Shown: positions 36,349-49,359, counted from the stretch's first letter. The stretch: DNA of 64,000 nucleotides from Cliona cf. orientalis (GCA_963930775.1 OZ005689.1:24860058-24924057); one strand, 5' to 3'. Numbers and translations: made by a program. Notes: generated by a model from the sequence alone, not told the origin.

Positions 36349-37711
36349 GAAGTTGACAAACATCCTGTCATAAAGAAACAGCGAGTCACAACTTCCTCTT
36401 TTGAGGTTGGTAACTATGTCTGCCTGCATAGTAGTAGACTGGTTAGTCAGCATGTACCCTATCGTATTGTGAGAAAATCCAGGAAAGGATACCAATTGTA
36501 CTGCAGGAAGGGCATTCTTGACAAATTAAATCTACTCCAGTGATGAGCTAACTAGCTTGGATGGTAACAAGTGTATTACACTTGATGCCTGGCGTCAAGC
36601 ATCCAAAATCTCTTTCAAAAGTGTAATAAAGGATTCCTCTTATAGGTTTGCCATTGTGTTCTTAGCAAGTCTGCAGAAAATGTCATTGAGCTCACTAGTT
36701 CTGATGAGACAAGTACTGGTATCACAATGTGGGTGCACCAAATGCAGTGTACTATTAATTTTGACTAACAGTGATAAAGAAATAATCCTGTCACCATCTG
36801 GGTGGCTCAATGATAGCATAATCTCAGCAGCACAAAAGCTAATGTTACAGCATTTCCCTCTCATATCTGAGCTGCAATCACCTACACTTCAGCATGCATG
36901 GGGTTTTGACATGCATAGAGGGGATTTTGTACAGATTCTTCATGTTCACAATAGCGTTGTTTCTAATATTGGATGTGAGGATGGTGTTGTTAATTACTAT
37001 GACAGCATGTATCCTTCTGTTTCATCAATAACTGTGCAACTCATTGCCTCCATTGTGTTTAGACTCTAGTTGTCACAAATACTATGATTTGATTGGTTAA
37101 AACAAGGATTCTAAGTTACTTAGAATCCCTCCACTTAGATCCCTCTACTTAGATCCTTCTACTTAGAACACTAGTGCTTTGGGCAATAACATACAAGAAG
37201 TTACTAAGCAACCACATGCTAGAGTCTAAACAAGTTAACACTTCAGCCAATGGGATCTACAGTCTTTAGAATACTTCAGACACCTATAAAACCCTCAGGC
37301 TTCGCCTTCGGGATTTTATAATAGTGTCTTCAGTATTCTAAATCCTGTAGATCCCTTGGCTTCAGTGTCTAACTTATATTTAGTCCTTTATCATGCAGAG
37401 CTTGAAATTAGAATTATGGGTGTGGGACAACAGTCTAATGACTCAGACTGTGGTATTCTTGCCATAGCCTTTGCTTTTGACATTTAATTGCTGTGGCAAA
37501 GATCCATGCAGTGTAGGATTCGATCACAAATCTATAGCTATATATAAGGCATCATTTGGCCGGGTGCTTGGAGGAATGCAAGTTTACCCACTTTCCAATA
37601 CTTGGTGAGCGTAATTCCTTTGGTATAAAGCACATTCAGAAGACTGAACTCAATTGCCTGCCAAAAAGCTTAGAAATTTTTGCAAAAGTGGAAGAAGAAA
37701 AAAAACAAATA
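36349..37711 (+). pseudogene. Decayed Ulp1-like (C48) protease gene of a repeat-associated family
   Basis: Blocks follow the order of Ulp1-domain proteins. 36349-36540 encodes a region (VGNYVCLHSSRL, then YQLYCRKGILDKL) that precedes the protease. 36557-37058 has IILSPSGWLNDSIISAAQ, FDMHRGDFVQILHV and VVNYYDSMYPSV. 37405-37480 has GQQSNDSDCGILAIAFAFDI with the Cys motif. 37556-37700 has CLEECKFTHFPILGER. Lesions: a stop at 36542-36544, a stop in the Cys block (about 37482) with frame change, another frame change near 37555, and a 314-bp element inserted at 37059. The expected Asn-His-Trp around the catalytic His is missing (HVHNSVV). The PHD finger present in the relative at 2-328 is absent; sequence turns into a tRNA-like repeat after 37711. 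Confidence 0.75.
37059..37372. mobile_element. Small inverted-repeat element, copy 4, inside the Ulp1-like gene
   Basis: Same family as 30451-31739 (ttagactctagttgt start, tgtctaa end) but diverged. Protein similarity of the host gene stops just before it and resumes after it. Confidence 0.75.
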
Positions 37712-37715
37712 TATA

Positions 37716-37805
37716 TATCTAGCAGGATCCGAACCCATGACCACCACTCCACCATCACCCGCCCTAGTGCGCTCAGCCAACCCAGATCAACGCTACTGGA
37801 TGCCG
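37716..37805 (-). repeat. tRNA-derived SINE-like head
   Basis: On the minus strand there is a Pol III B box (ggttcggatcc) and, about 45 bases upstream, an A-box-like ggctgagcgcact. Its sequence differs from the tRNA-like pair at 13.1-13.5 kb. No cloverleaf with all arms could be drawn, so it is a SINE or relic rather than a tRNA gene. Confidence 0.45.
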
Positions 37806-37974
37806 TTTTTTGCCAACTATATACACCTTCATTCTTATGTCCCCTGACCCCACCTTTGTAGCGCTCACGCATGCGTATAGCTATTAGGCCTATGCCGTAT
37901 ATAGCGTGACACACCCAGCATTCCATTTATACGAAAAGTTAGCTGCCCGGGATCGGAGAAGTCAAGAAGCTATA

Positions 37975-38210
37975 GAATCAGAAAATGACTCCAAAACTAG
38001 CGAACAAAGTGTTCTCTACGAAATCCACACAAATCATCAGTTTGGAACGCCATAAGGAACCTTACAACATAAAAATTTGGACTCGCAAACGAGGTATGTA
38101 GTAGTTTGCGCGGTAACAGACAGATAGACAGACAGACAGACAGATAGACAGACACACACACACACAGAACGACTACCATAACCCTCGCGCATGCTCCGAG
38201 GGTTAATTAA
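37975..38210. repeat. Dispersed repeat with (GACA)n tract
   Basis: Contains gaaaatgactccaaaacta, a (gacaga)n microsatellite at 38120-38160 and a terminal palindrome aaccctcgcgcatgc...gagggtt. A related copy is at 44830-45035, and the terminal hairpin also occurs at 18320-18350. Confidence 0.65.
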
Positions 38211-39350
38211 ACTGCCTAGCAAGTAGAAATCATTGATGACTCTGTGATTTATCTCAAGTTTATCTGCATACATATGTTTGGTGGCAAACATCTAGTAAAG
38301 CCCAAAATTTTTAAATTTTCTCTTCATTTCATCTGTCTATTTATTGAGGACATGCAAACATATATAGTGGACCACTTGATTATATTATGAATGTGCAACA
38401 TACAGCAGCATTTCTTCTAGACAATCCGTTGATTTCGAGTAGCTTGAAACAGCTGGAACCTTGCATGGGCTGGCAAGAAAGCATGCAGATATCGAGGTCA
38501 AGGGTCACATATGCGCTTGTACGCAAAATGCGCCTAACGAGTACTTAGGTCACGAGAATGGCATGCGCTTAATAACGAATATGTGCTTATAAGCGAGATG
38601 TACCTAATAATGAGAAAATACGGTATTTCTACGAAAACTGTAGGCATATACATGTATACAGCTTGTATTAACATTTCATAATACTAGCTAGTATCCTTCT
38701 TTACGTACTATTCCTATTCTGTTTTTTGTACTACAAAAGTAACAGCACTAAGCCTGTTGCTGTGAACATATGAGTAGCTCGATACCATCCCACCTAGCAA
38801 GGATACTATTAATTAAAGACTACTTCTCTGCACGTAAGTCTGTGCACATAACTAACTAGCAGTGCATGTGGACTATAGCACAAACCCCATGTACTCTAGA
38901 AGTCTCATACATCCCAGTATGAAAAACACTTCCTAATAATGTCTGCTTTTTGGCACCAAGGGCTTGTAGACCCCATAAGCCTTTGGTGGCATCAAGAGTA
39001 AAGACGAGAAGCCACAAGAGTCGAGGTACAGTTAGCTAGCGAGCAGGAGAAAAACCCAACACAAGTTGATAGCCAGCAAAAGATCAGTACAAATCTCAGA
39101 AACTATGTATGTACCTTTAACCCCACTAAAAGGTGTAATGCAATACACAGTGCACGTACAACAGTACAAGCAATGGCTAATTGAATATTGTAGGCCATAT
39201 TTACATAATTACGCTATATACATAATTTCATTATTTGGAAATTTGGCATTCCAATGTATATAGGTATACATAAACCCTGCAAACTGCATGCCAACTGTCT
39301 GGTGACTTCATGATAAAGTCGTCAACCTAAGTCACTCTAACTGTGGATTA
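38211..39350. other. No gene recognised
   Basis: A+T-rich; 38560-38625 ends with agaaaatacggta, probably the remnant of one arm of a TA-flanked MITE. Confidence 0.4.
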
Positions 39351-39762
39351 CCGTATAGTGGGTAATTTTCGTGGGTATTAATTTTCGTGGAAGGTCCGAA
39401 AAGGCCCCCAAAATTAATTTTCGTGGTTTTAAATTTGTGGCAGCAATCAGTTCAGGGGCGTGACACCCAGCACAAGTGATGAAGTAATCGATACACACGC
39501 TTGATCTCGCTCGCGATCTTCTTTATTACTACTACAAAAAAGCATGAGATAGAAGAATATTAGTATCTAAGACGGTATCAGCTGGATGACAGTGGCTACT
39601 GTCACTTACAAATATTAGGAATGTTTATAGTAGCTTCGCTGCCACGACGTTTATCACCGGTACCGTAGGCATTAATTTTCGTGGGTGGAAATTTTCGTGA
39701 CTGCCAAGTCAACCACGAAAATAACAAAAATTAGCACTCCATGAAAATTACCCGCCATACGG
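39351..39762. mobile_element. TA-flanked inverted-repeat element, family copy 2
   Basis: Ends ccgtatagtgggtaatttt and aaaattacccgccatacgg next to TA; same family as 22755-23188 and 48068-48534, in reverse orientation internally. Confidence 0.8.
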
Positions 39763-41603
39763 TATAAGTACATTATTTGGGTATTACCTAAGCATAAAAT
39801 GAAACTTAGGGGAGATAATTATCTCTCCCCACTGCCTAAGTTATCACTTTCAAATCTGTATGTAAGTAAGAATTGCATAATAATCATCAGTGGAGGGTGG
39901 AGATCGCTCTCACTTTCAATTAAGTATTTCTCAGGTACCTGGATTTGAGCGATAAATGGGATCATACACATGCATATGAATTGGTTCCTGCATTGCAATG
40001 TATGACACGATAAAAATTCAGTATGCTTATGTGACTGGTACTCAACTTGCAAACTAATTTCCATAACAAAACTTGTGCATGAACATATTGCTTTTTTATA
40101 GTACCTGTCTTGGCGAGCTGACTGTTTTGTATAGTGTGACTAGTCAGTTTGTATAATTTTAGTAAATTTTGTGACAATCCAACCCACACACTTTTTAAAA
40201 ATATCGTTGTCAGATCCTTACGTTTGGTCAATACACTTGATGTAACAGATATGACCTGCAGTATTATACATTATTTTTACAGTGTAGTTGTGCAGGCTAT
40301 AAAAAACAATAAACTTGTGAATACATGAGTATAACCCTCTACCTATCAGCATCAACATAATATTATAATGGCAATACTATTTTAGTGATCACCATTAGTA
40401 TCATAAACACAATGTCTAGACATATACAACGAACGTGTAGACATACCGTATTTCCTGGAGTAGACGCCGCGGTGACTAATTTTTCCCCTCTGCTGAAACT
40501 AGCGGCGACTATTCGAGGGCGGCGACTTCAAGGCCTTGTTTGATGCGGCAACAAGTATTACGCACATGCGAACACATACCTGCTGACCCTTCGAGGCAGC
40601 AAGATTTCAAGGAAACACAGTAGATACATTTGACTATCAGGATCTCAAAGCATGTGACTATTGTAATCCTAGTCCCACAACCTTCCAAGGCTGATTCTTG
40701 GAGCAAAGTAAATTAGCTGCATGGATACATGTACATGTATGTAGTTGCTGAGTTTGTGTTGCATGTACTATGTATGGACTATCACACACTCAATTAAGCT
40801 CTAGCATATAAAAATCATACGTGTTCCTCATGAGTTGATGTCTGGGGTGGAGGACACCACAAACTCCCCGCTGTAGGACCAGAAATCACCATGCAAGTAA
40901 GAAATGGGATATGTTTGCTGTTGATGGAGCCTGGCACCTTCATGACTCTACCACCCTTAGGTAGCTGGGGCACATTCTTCTCTACATGGGGGGGGGGGGG
41001 GGGGGGGGGGGCCGTGGAGAAGAGGAGAGAGGAAGGGGGAGGGAGAAGGTGAAGGGAGGAGAAAGGGGGAGGGAAATTTCAAATGGAGTTAGTGAGCACC
41101 TGATAAGACCTGCAAGGGGAGTTCATGTAAATCATTGAGATCAGTCATATCTGCAACTGCAGACAGCAATAATGCTGTTTCAGCTTTGTTGAGCTTCATC
41201 AGTGCAGTGTAGCAGATCAAATAACACACTGTAATCACATATGCACAGCGTGTAGTTTGTGTCTGATGATTTTCTTTGTTCAAAACTAATCCAGTTCACA
41301 CACAGTAATACGATAATCATAGGTAAGTACTATAGCAGTATAGAAGATCAAGTAACATGCTTTACTTTATTACCATGTGATCATAATAATGTGGTGTATG
41401 TTTACATTTAAAGACCTTCTCTCAGACTGACAAAAGAAACGCATATGAAGGTAAAGTAAGCATTATGTGCACAAGAGAATGTGAGCAGCATGGAAACTAA
41501 TCACTATTTACTATAGGGATACCTGACCTGGTGCTTGTGGACAGTATCAATATCCACGGTACTGTGCATGACCAGTCACTATATCTAACAATGAGACAAA
41601 GTT
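39763..41603. other. No gene recognised
   Basis: Contains one arm of a MITE at 40447-40530 (ccgtatttcctggagtaga), a G-run at about 40987-41010 followed by a purine-rich gagaagg tract, and otherwise A+T-rich sequence. Confidence 0.4.
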
Positions 41604-42258
41604 TCAATGTTGTAAATTGTTACATCTAAGACCAGTAGTATGATAGGGTGTGGATAGGGAAGGCACTCTTCTCCATTTGAGCTGGAAGATACTGTGGGGA
41701 AAGCTACTGTCAGGGGAGCTTAAGGTTGCGGGATAGTGTTCTGCCCACACATGGTCAAAGTTTACATGAATAATAAATGAGACAGTTATATTCCAGTTTT
41801 TGTCCACATTCTTTGCACAGTCAAGACACAGGTAAGTAGCGCTCCTGATGCCTGCCCCATGGTCCACAAAAATGAAAAGCAAGCCTGCCACTGTCTGTCT
41901 GCAAGCGCAGGTAAATTTTGCAATTTTCTGCGTCAGTTTTTGCCAAGGTAAACAGCCTGTATGTAAATGAAACGATAGCTTACGAGTCTCTACAGGGCGT
42001 TTACACAAACAGAAAGCGAACATAAAAACTTACTGCTCAGCTGCCATGTAACTCGCTTAATGGCGGCCCTCCAGGACAAAATCTTGTCTGACGACTCACC
42101 ATCTTAGAGTTTCGAAAAAGCGCTACACTTGGCCCTGTTCCGATCGATGGACTATCGCGAACTACAGTGAAGTCAGTTCGTTCGAGTCTCTGGTATTCAA
42201 AAGTTGACGTAGAAACTTGGACTTTGTTTACATCTGGAAATGGTCGACGTTCGTTCAC
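41604..42258 (-). CDS. Possible two-part gene, unknown product
   Basis: A 53-codon open exon at 42100-42258 (MNERRPFPDVNKVQV, ending RNSKM) is followed by a good donor (atg|gtgagtcgt). A second open region reaches 41604 (139 codons, with CRQTVAGLLFIFVDHG and YLCLDCAKNVDKNW). The phase does not carry cleanly from one to the other, and two frames are open in the second part. A plus-strand frame (42240-42316, ending at a gtaagt donor) overlaps the first exon. Either or neither may be real. Confidence 0.25.
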
Positions 42259-42619
42259 GTTTCCGACTAAACCACATTAATACTGAGAATGTGGGGGCTG
42301 ATGTTACCGTTCAGTCAGTAAGTCCCGCACCAGTGAGTGGAGGGAGAGGACGAGAGACAGCAAGAAATCCGGGACTAACAAAAAAGGCCAGGAAACAGTA
42401 CTGTTGCCAAGTGTGTGGCCAAGTGCAGTGTACAGGCTAGTTAGACAGAGATGTTTGTTCCCCAGCCAACTGGAAGGCGTAGGCTGTACTCTGTAGGTTG
42501 ATATTGAATAGGTGAAGGCAAGAAAAGAAAGAGAGCGGGCGCCCATACAGTGAGAGTTGTACTGAATCAGTGGGGATAAAATGTAATCTCAATTCAGGGA
42601 CTGTTGATAAAACTAGTGT

Positions 42620-42658
42620 CACTATCATCCTTCTTTCACACACACACACACACACACT
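42620..42658. repeat. (CA)n microsatellite
   Basis: Short cacaca tract of about 20 bases after ttctttca. Confidence 0.8.
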
Positions 42659-42899
42659 TCTGACATGATCCAGGATATCAAGTTGGGGGGTCAAATAGTA
42701 AATAATCGTGCGCAAAGCGCACACAAAAACTTTGGCCACGCCCATTTTCGTGAAAACCACGCCCACATCGTTGCTGCGAACGAGACAAACAGCCCGAGAT
42801 GTCAATGGAACCTGACTTTCTCACCGTACAAACAGGTTTTTAGCTACATTTTGTGTCAGATCAAGGTTCATTAGTGATGGTAAAGCTAGCTTTTTAGCC

Positions 42900-44466
42900 A
42901 AGCACAGCAAGCTGGTACAAGATATTCAGCCCTGGAAGGGGGGGTCATCTGCCCCCCATGATCCCCCCTGGATCTGCCCCTGTGATCCACCCCCCAACTG
43001 TAAGCATTAGAATGCTTGATAGTATCATACATGATAGTTCAGGCTAACATAGATGGAGCCTAACATTCACTCACATCTGTGCTGATAGCAGCCAAACTAT
43101 ACTAGAGCACCACAGATCCTTCCTCTCATCTACATAGTAAGCCAGTTGGAAGAGAAAAAACAAAACAGGGTAACCCCAGGGCATTGTAAAGAATGGTTGC
43201 ATAAGTAAATACATGTACATACATACAGACATGGAAATCCGTAAAATAAGCACTAAACATATTTCACTCCTCAAAAAGGATATAAGGGACTGACGATTTC
43301 TTATTGCTATAGACACAGTCCAGCAAAACTCACTGACAAGCACTAAAACCTCAACTGACCTCCTGGAGGCTACGCAGCAAAACATAACCAAACAGTGAAA
43401 GTGTATCAAGAACTAGAAGTGTTGGCAGGATATCTATGCTAAAACAAAAGGCCAATAATATGAATAAACAAGAGGTCAACACAAAGCTGAGCACGTCATA
43501 CCTCCTAGATCCTCTGCAAATTTGAAAGCTACCGAGGCACAACAAAAAGAGTCATTCAAAGAGCCAAGAATCAACGAATACTCGATTTTCCATATGAAAA
43601 TTTTCTAGGCACCATCACCAACTGATGATTATATCTTTTTCGAGTGAAAAATGGCTTACCATGATGCACACACAGTCGTTACCAGGCTCTCTTTTCTCCT
43701 CCACCAAGAGAGCCTGGGGACGTGGCTAGGTACCTCAATATCTCTCTCTCTCCCTTCCCTCTCCCTCTGTCCCTTGCAGATACTTACAGTTAGCAATGCA
43801 ATCCATATCCATCTTCCCCGCCCCCCCCCCAACTCAAAAGCGTACTTTGACCCTATTACTGTTCTCTCTGCGTGTGCGCAAACTTGAACCAATAGCCGGC
43901 ATGGCAAGCCAGCACACACCAATGTACATACGCACACGCACGTAAACGTCACAAGTACGCACATGCATGTGTATGATGGTGCCGCGCGCGCCGTGCGGCC
44001 GTAATACTTGCAAAAAGTGACCATACTCAGTATTATAATAATCTAACTAACATCGCCAGGCCAGTTAGTACACGTACAGTGTGTATGTGCAATGAAAATA
44101 GCACTTACTTTTGAACCTATATGGTATTATGGTATAGACCACACCCCTCACTGCAGGCCAAGAGCAGCTACTTGAACTCACTGTGTAATGGCGACGTTCT
44201 TGCTCTGATTGAATGTCGAATCTACCACCAGACTATAATGAACACCATTGGTGCTGTGAAATTTATGCAACCCATCCCCAACCCCCCCCCCCTCCTCCCA
44301 TCCATACTGCATATATTATTATTGAAATCATTATGTATGTGTGTGATTGCGTCATAACCACGCGCCGATAATCTAATTAGGATGTCTATACATAACGATT
44401 TCGGAGATTTATTACAGTAGTGACTAGTCTACATGTTGTAAATTTGCAAGCTAAGCCTGCAACACT
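42900..44466. other. No gene recognised
   Basis: Mixed sequence with short G and C runs (42940-42985) and a CT-rich tract at 43740-43770. The open frames lack domains. Confidence 0.4.
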
Positions 44467-44538
44467 GTAATCTGGCGAGCTAGCCCCTCCTCTCTTCGCG
44501 CGTGCAAGAAGAGAGGAGGGGCTAGCTCGCCAGACTAC
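44467..44538. repeat. Long hairpin, 26-bp perfect stem
   Basis: Arms tctggcgagctagcccctcc(+6) and exact reverse complement around a 12-base C/G-rich loop; with one mismatch the stem extends to gta/tac. Very stable as RNA or cruciform. Confidence 0.85.
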
Positions 44539-44700
44539 CAACACTGTTGCTGTTAGCAGTGTTGTAGAGAGTAACTATAACCACAAGAATGCATTACTGA
44601 GTGCATGCATGGTATTACGTAATAGTACCACGTGCATGCCAGATCAACAGATCTAGTACAATTGCAAAGTAAAGCCAAGAAGCTTAGTTGATAGCTTATC

Positions 44701-44947
44701 GTGAATAGTGATGAGTCAGTCGAGTTACAAGAACTATCGCTTGAGCTACACACTAATCTCCTTGAAATGAGGCGGCTACTGTCTCTTTCATCGAGCGAGA
44801 GCTCGACAAGAAGCGAAGAAGGCCGTGGTGGTCAGAAAATGTCGCCAAAACTTTTGAATAAAGCATTTTCGACGAATCCACACAATGCATATATTGTACC
44901 TACGACAGAAAGCCTAATGGCTCCTTGTTTTCAACGTATAAAACAGG
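44701..44947 (+). CDS. Possible first exon, partly repeat-derived
   Basis: An 82-codon open frame (MNSDESVELQELSLELH, then a Ser/Glu stretch) ends at a good donor, cag|gtatgtag. Its 3' half overlaps the dispersed repeat also found at 37975-38090, which has the same gtatgtag. A captured exon or a repeat with coding potential are both possible. It could lead to 46630 downstream. Confidence 0.25.
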
Positions 44948-45039
44948 TATGTAGTAGCTAGCGTGGTAACAGACACACACACTTCACTCACTCACTCACA
45001 CACAGAACGACTGCCAAAACCCTCGCACATGGCCATCAT

Positions 45040-46400
45040 TGTTTATGCACATAGCACTACAAGCAAAAGATACTGCACTAGAAATTTTGTGAAATAATAT
45101 TTAATATCAATTATTCACCATACATAACTTCTTTTATCCAAGGCCGTTTACACATACCAAACTGTATGGTTCAAACTGAACTGGATTAAACACACACCAC
45201 GTGCTTAACTTAAGTTAAGATATTCATAGCCCACTACTACCATAGTGTCCTGGGCAAGCACCCACTCCCAGGTAAGCGCCCATGTACCTCATTTCAAGGG
45301 ATCAATGTAGCAGCTTCTATACAAATATATGGAAATTATGTCCCAGGGAAGAGCCCATGTGGGGGCAAAATCGCAATAATATATTATTTAAGCACTCATG
45401 GGTGCTTTACCTGGGACATGTACACTACGGTATGCACGTAACCCACTTCTAATACACATCAGAATGTGGGTTACAACCCGGGTTAACTAATTTGGTTTAC
45501 AAGTGGATTAGTGGGTTTACACGTAGTTTAACGGGATTCCGACCTGAGTTAAACTCTATGTGTAAACGGGGCTATTGATCAACCCCTTACTTTAATTTGT
45601 ATGCAGTATAGAAATCTTGGAAATTGGTCAATACACATAATGCAACTATCACTAAAAATTTTCATCATTTCATGTGAAACAAAGCTATTTTAGTGACATA
45701 ATTTTCACGGATTATGGTATGTAACAGAAGAGGTTGGACATGCGTCATCAAATATCACCAATGTGTAACGTGCACCAACATAAAATGTGTAGAAACATAT
45801 GTTCAAAAACTTGCTCCACTAATACCACTATGCTTTGGCAAGGTCTAGGAGCATTGCTTTTATTGGCCATGCCCATCAACAGTACAATGTAGGTAATGGT
45901 TGTCAACCAGTGCACATATGATAACAATTCCACTACTGCACAATGCAGATGCAGCAAACGGGTTATGTAACTGTGCTCTAGAGAGCTCTATTTTGTTATC
46001 ATTTTTTATTAGCCTCTTTACTGGGTGGCATATATGGTGATAAACAACTTTAATGCCCTTCGTTCTGTGGTAGGAGAGTAATGAGCAGCACACTAAAATA
46101 AACATTTAATACCATACACGAGGAAATTCAGGACTGGAGAAAAATATTATTGTCGCCCTTTTCACCCCCTGTTAATGATTGCCTACAGTGATCTTTATTG
46201 CAAGAGCAAGAACTAACTATTTCTGGTATGCAAGGGTAGCTGGGTTGGGTGAAATGTTTGTCCAGGACTTATGCAGACCAATAGCTGGTAAATGGTGCAA
46301 GTCAGTGGTTTAATCAATAGTGTAGTAAAATTCAATTATTCAGTGGTGGTGCAACCTCTCCATCATCTTACAAGTTCTAACTTTTTGTACCTATTGCAAC
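45040..46400. other. No gene recognised
   Basis: A+T-rich sequence; open frames on the minus strand (45748-46105) lack domains. Confidence 0.4.
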
Positions 46401-46629
46401 TACTAATGTAACATCTGATGATGAAATACATCCATGATAATGAAAGTAGAAGTACTGATGCAACAAGAAAAGTCATCGAGGTAAGCAAGGTGTCAGTATA
46501 TAAGACTAGCTACTCTTTAGGAGAGTCCATGACAGGCGATCAAAAGGACAGAAATGGGAGATGCACTTAGTCGTGAGTGGAATATTCTGAAATGGAATAC
46601 AATACACCTACCGATCTCTCTATGTTCAG

Positions 46630-47133
46630 GCATAGCTCTTTGCGAGTTGCACTTGAGAGAGAGGGAGATACATCTAGCAGAAAGAGAGAGGGCATTATTG
46701 GAGCTGGAGAGAAGGTGGAGAGGGGGAGAACAGTGGCCACAAAAAAGTAAGGCTGCATGGCAAATTTCTAGCCTATATTATGTACAAGTATGCTCACTTA
46801 CTTGGCTGTGCAACAGGTTATCCCAAGAGAGGCCACAAACAGAGGAGGAGGAGGAGGAGGAGAAACAAGAGGACCTCTGGCAGTTCAGGGGTTGCCACTA
46901 CTAAGGAGGCAGGCTCCTCTGTACCATCCCAGCACACTGGTGTGACTTCAGCTGGTGGGGGTACTTCCTCAGCACCAGCACATCTCCCTCCTCACCCTGA
47001 TGGTGCTACAGGGTCTTCCATTATAGGTGGATCTACAGATGCTCCCAACCTCATTGATCTACAGGCAGACACACAACCATCAATACCTGGAGACAGCATC
47101 AATGGGCTAATGGAAACATTAAATTTGAACTGA
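46630..47133 (+). CDS. C-terminal part of a coiled-coil, basic and Ser/Gly-rich protein
   Basis: Exon 46630-46746 encodes a charged helix (REREIHLAERERALLELERR). A 70-base GT-AG intron follows, then exon 46817-47133 in matching phase with a polybasic run (KRGHKQRRRRRRN), a low-complexity Ser/Gly/Thr/Pro region and the stop after GLMETLNLN. Upstream exons are not fixed; 46410-46480 may contain one, ending at gag|gtaagc. The helix plus basic patch recalls C-termini of Myb/SANT-like accessory proteins of Harbinger-type elements, but the DNA-binding part is not visible here. An alternative frame of exon 2 is open for only about 30 codons. Confidence 0.45.
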
Positions 47134-48067
47134 ATTGAGATTATACTCGGCTAGTATTGTAACTCAATCTTTTCTCGTTGATCCATGTATAATTACAATT
47201 ATATACTCCTATAAGAACTTCAGTACAGAAAAATTTCACCACCTGCTCTAATGGGAGAAAATATTGCCTATGCAACAGAATGGTGACCTTAAAGGAATTG
47301 GCAAATTTATTCTAGTGAATATTTCTGTAATGCAAAGGTAGCTGGGCATACATGTAGGTGAAATTTCTATAGTGAAAATTTTCAGCTGTATGGTATTTCA
47401 ATTCTGCATCATATAACCTTGCATGTCCATATACTCATACTACAGTGGAACCCCTCTAAATGAACACCACTGGGACCAATGATTTTGTCCACTGTAGCTA
47501 GGTGACCTTAGCTCAGGGGTTAGTGGTTGACCATGCCCCTCCTACAATCGCGGCTAGCTATGATAAAGTACTACTGTGGACGACGAAAAAGACCGTATTG
47601 GTCTGCTGACTGACAGGTGCTATAGGCATGAGTTGGAGACATACTGTAGCTACTAGGATAAAATTCACTATCGATTCTCCCACCCATATATACACGTAAT
47701 TTAGCGTACCCCCGCGCTAAATCCCATGCACCGGGTGGGCCACTGTTTTTTTTAGCTTACCTATACACTTTTGTATCTGCCTATGTATATAGGAAGGCCG
47801 GATTTAGCGTATATATACGCCCTTCCAGGTTAGGACATGGACTATATTATAAGAAAAATGATCGTCTGAAAATATTTTCGTTGTATATATAGTATAATTA
47901 TGGTAAGAAATAAAGAAAGGGTGCACTATAATTGTCTTCCTATATTTAGAGGTGGTAATAGATAGTGTAGGGATACCCTAAATCCCACCTACATGTACTA
48001 TACAAATGTAGTTCAAACTATGGTGGGAAATAGTGCATAGGTATGTACTCTTCTCCTATAATATATA

Positions 48068-48534
48068 CCGTATGGCGGGTAATTTTCGTGGGGTGCTAAT
48101 TTTCATTATTTTCGTGGTTGACTTGGCAGTCACAAAATTTTCCACTCACGAAAATAAATGCCTGCGGTGATCTGATATGGTATTATGCTCGGTATTATGC
48201 GAGACCATGATGATGGGCGTGGCCACAAACATCGTGGCAGTGCGGCCAACACTTTCCAGTATTAGCAAGCAATAGTAGCCACTGTCATCTAGCTGATAGC
48301 GTCTTTGATACTAATGTTCTTCTATCTCATGCTATTTGTGTCTCTGTATGCATATATGGCTTAGTAACAAAGAAGATTGCGAGCGCCTGTATCGATTACA
48401 TTATCGCTTGTGCAGCACTGCCACGCCCCTATACTGGTTGCTGTCACGAAATTTAAAACCACGAAAATTAATTTTGAGGGCCTTTTCGGACCTTCCACGA
48501 AAATTAGACCCCACGAAAATTACCCGCCATACGG
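48068..48534. mobile_element. TA-flanked inverted-repeat element, family copy 3
   Basis: Ends ccgtatggcgggtaatttt and aaaattacccgccatacgg next to TA. Interior matches 22755-23188, including gatgatgggcgtggccacaa. Confidence 0.85.
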
Positions 48535-48837
48535 TATCTAGGTAGAAAATAGTATAGGGACTCAACAACATGGTGCTAAACAGGAAGTGTGATACAGGGG
48601 GGGAGGATGTTTGGGTTTGGATTTGGGTTGTGGTTGTGGTTGGATTAGGATTAAACGAGGAACGCGTGCATAAAATAAACCAGATTGCGCGCTTGGAGAT
48701 CGCACAGTCGCGAGGTTGGGGCAGGGTAAAAAAGGGGGAAGGCCTGGTACCAGAAGTTGGTTAGTATGCACCTGCATGCGGAGGAAGGAGGGAAGGACAG
48801 ATATTTACGACAAAAGGGAAATAATTCCCAAATGCAT

Positions 48838-49133
48838 TAGGCGTAGGAAGATGGTGACGGTTGGGGGGGCATTGTAATATTTGCGCTAAAGCGTGTGCAA
48901 AATTTTTGCGACCACGCCCACTTTGGGTGTAAACCATGCCCTTTTCGCATGAATGACAGTATCAGGTCAGAGTTTCTTGGTTGTAGCAATGAAGAAACAA
49001 ACAGTAAGTCGATCAGAACAGACTTTGCAGCTACTCGTTCTTGAACATTTCATAGTCAGGCCTATTATAGCATTGCTCTGGCTGTTTGGGCACTGGCCCC
49101 CTTCCTTGCTGGTTGGGGGGGCACGTGCCCCCG

Positions 49134-49167
<34 letters not shown>

Positions 49168-49181
49168 TCCTACGCCTATGA
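48838..49181. mobile_element. G/C-run inverted-repeat element
   Basis: Starts taggcgtaggaag and ends ttcctacgccta. Near the 3' end ggggggcacgtgcccccggt leads into a C-run of about 26. Inner words are shared with 27099-27440 and 29790-30130 (tgtagcaatgaag, cgaccacgccca), so this is one family in three copies. Confidence 0.7.
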
Positions 49182-49245
49182 GTTACTGTAAGTATACTAC
49201 GGCATCCACACTACATAAAACCTTACCTTTCTCTTTACTTGCCAG

Positions 49246-49359
49246 ATCACGTCCAGGTACCTGAGTCATGATGGGAGCTACCGTGACTACAAGTCAACCT
49301 TTGAGGCGGGCATGGTGGATGATGAGCCCGAGGCTGAGTTCCCGCCTGCAGAGTAGTAG
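49246..49359 (+). pseudogene. Isolated terminal exon, transposase-like tail
   Basis: After a good acceptor (tttacttgccag) there are 37 open codons and a TAG: SRYLSHDGSYRDYKSTFEAG, then an acidic Pro/Glu tail. It resembles a C-terminal exon of a mobile-element protein. No upstream exon on this strand is visible. Confidence 0.3.

Noticed and set aside
37556-37861. 101-codon frame as a stand-alone protein
   Set aside because: First third is the Ulp1-like relic, the rest is translated SINE-like sequence.
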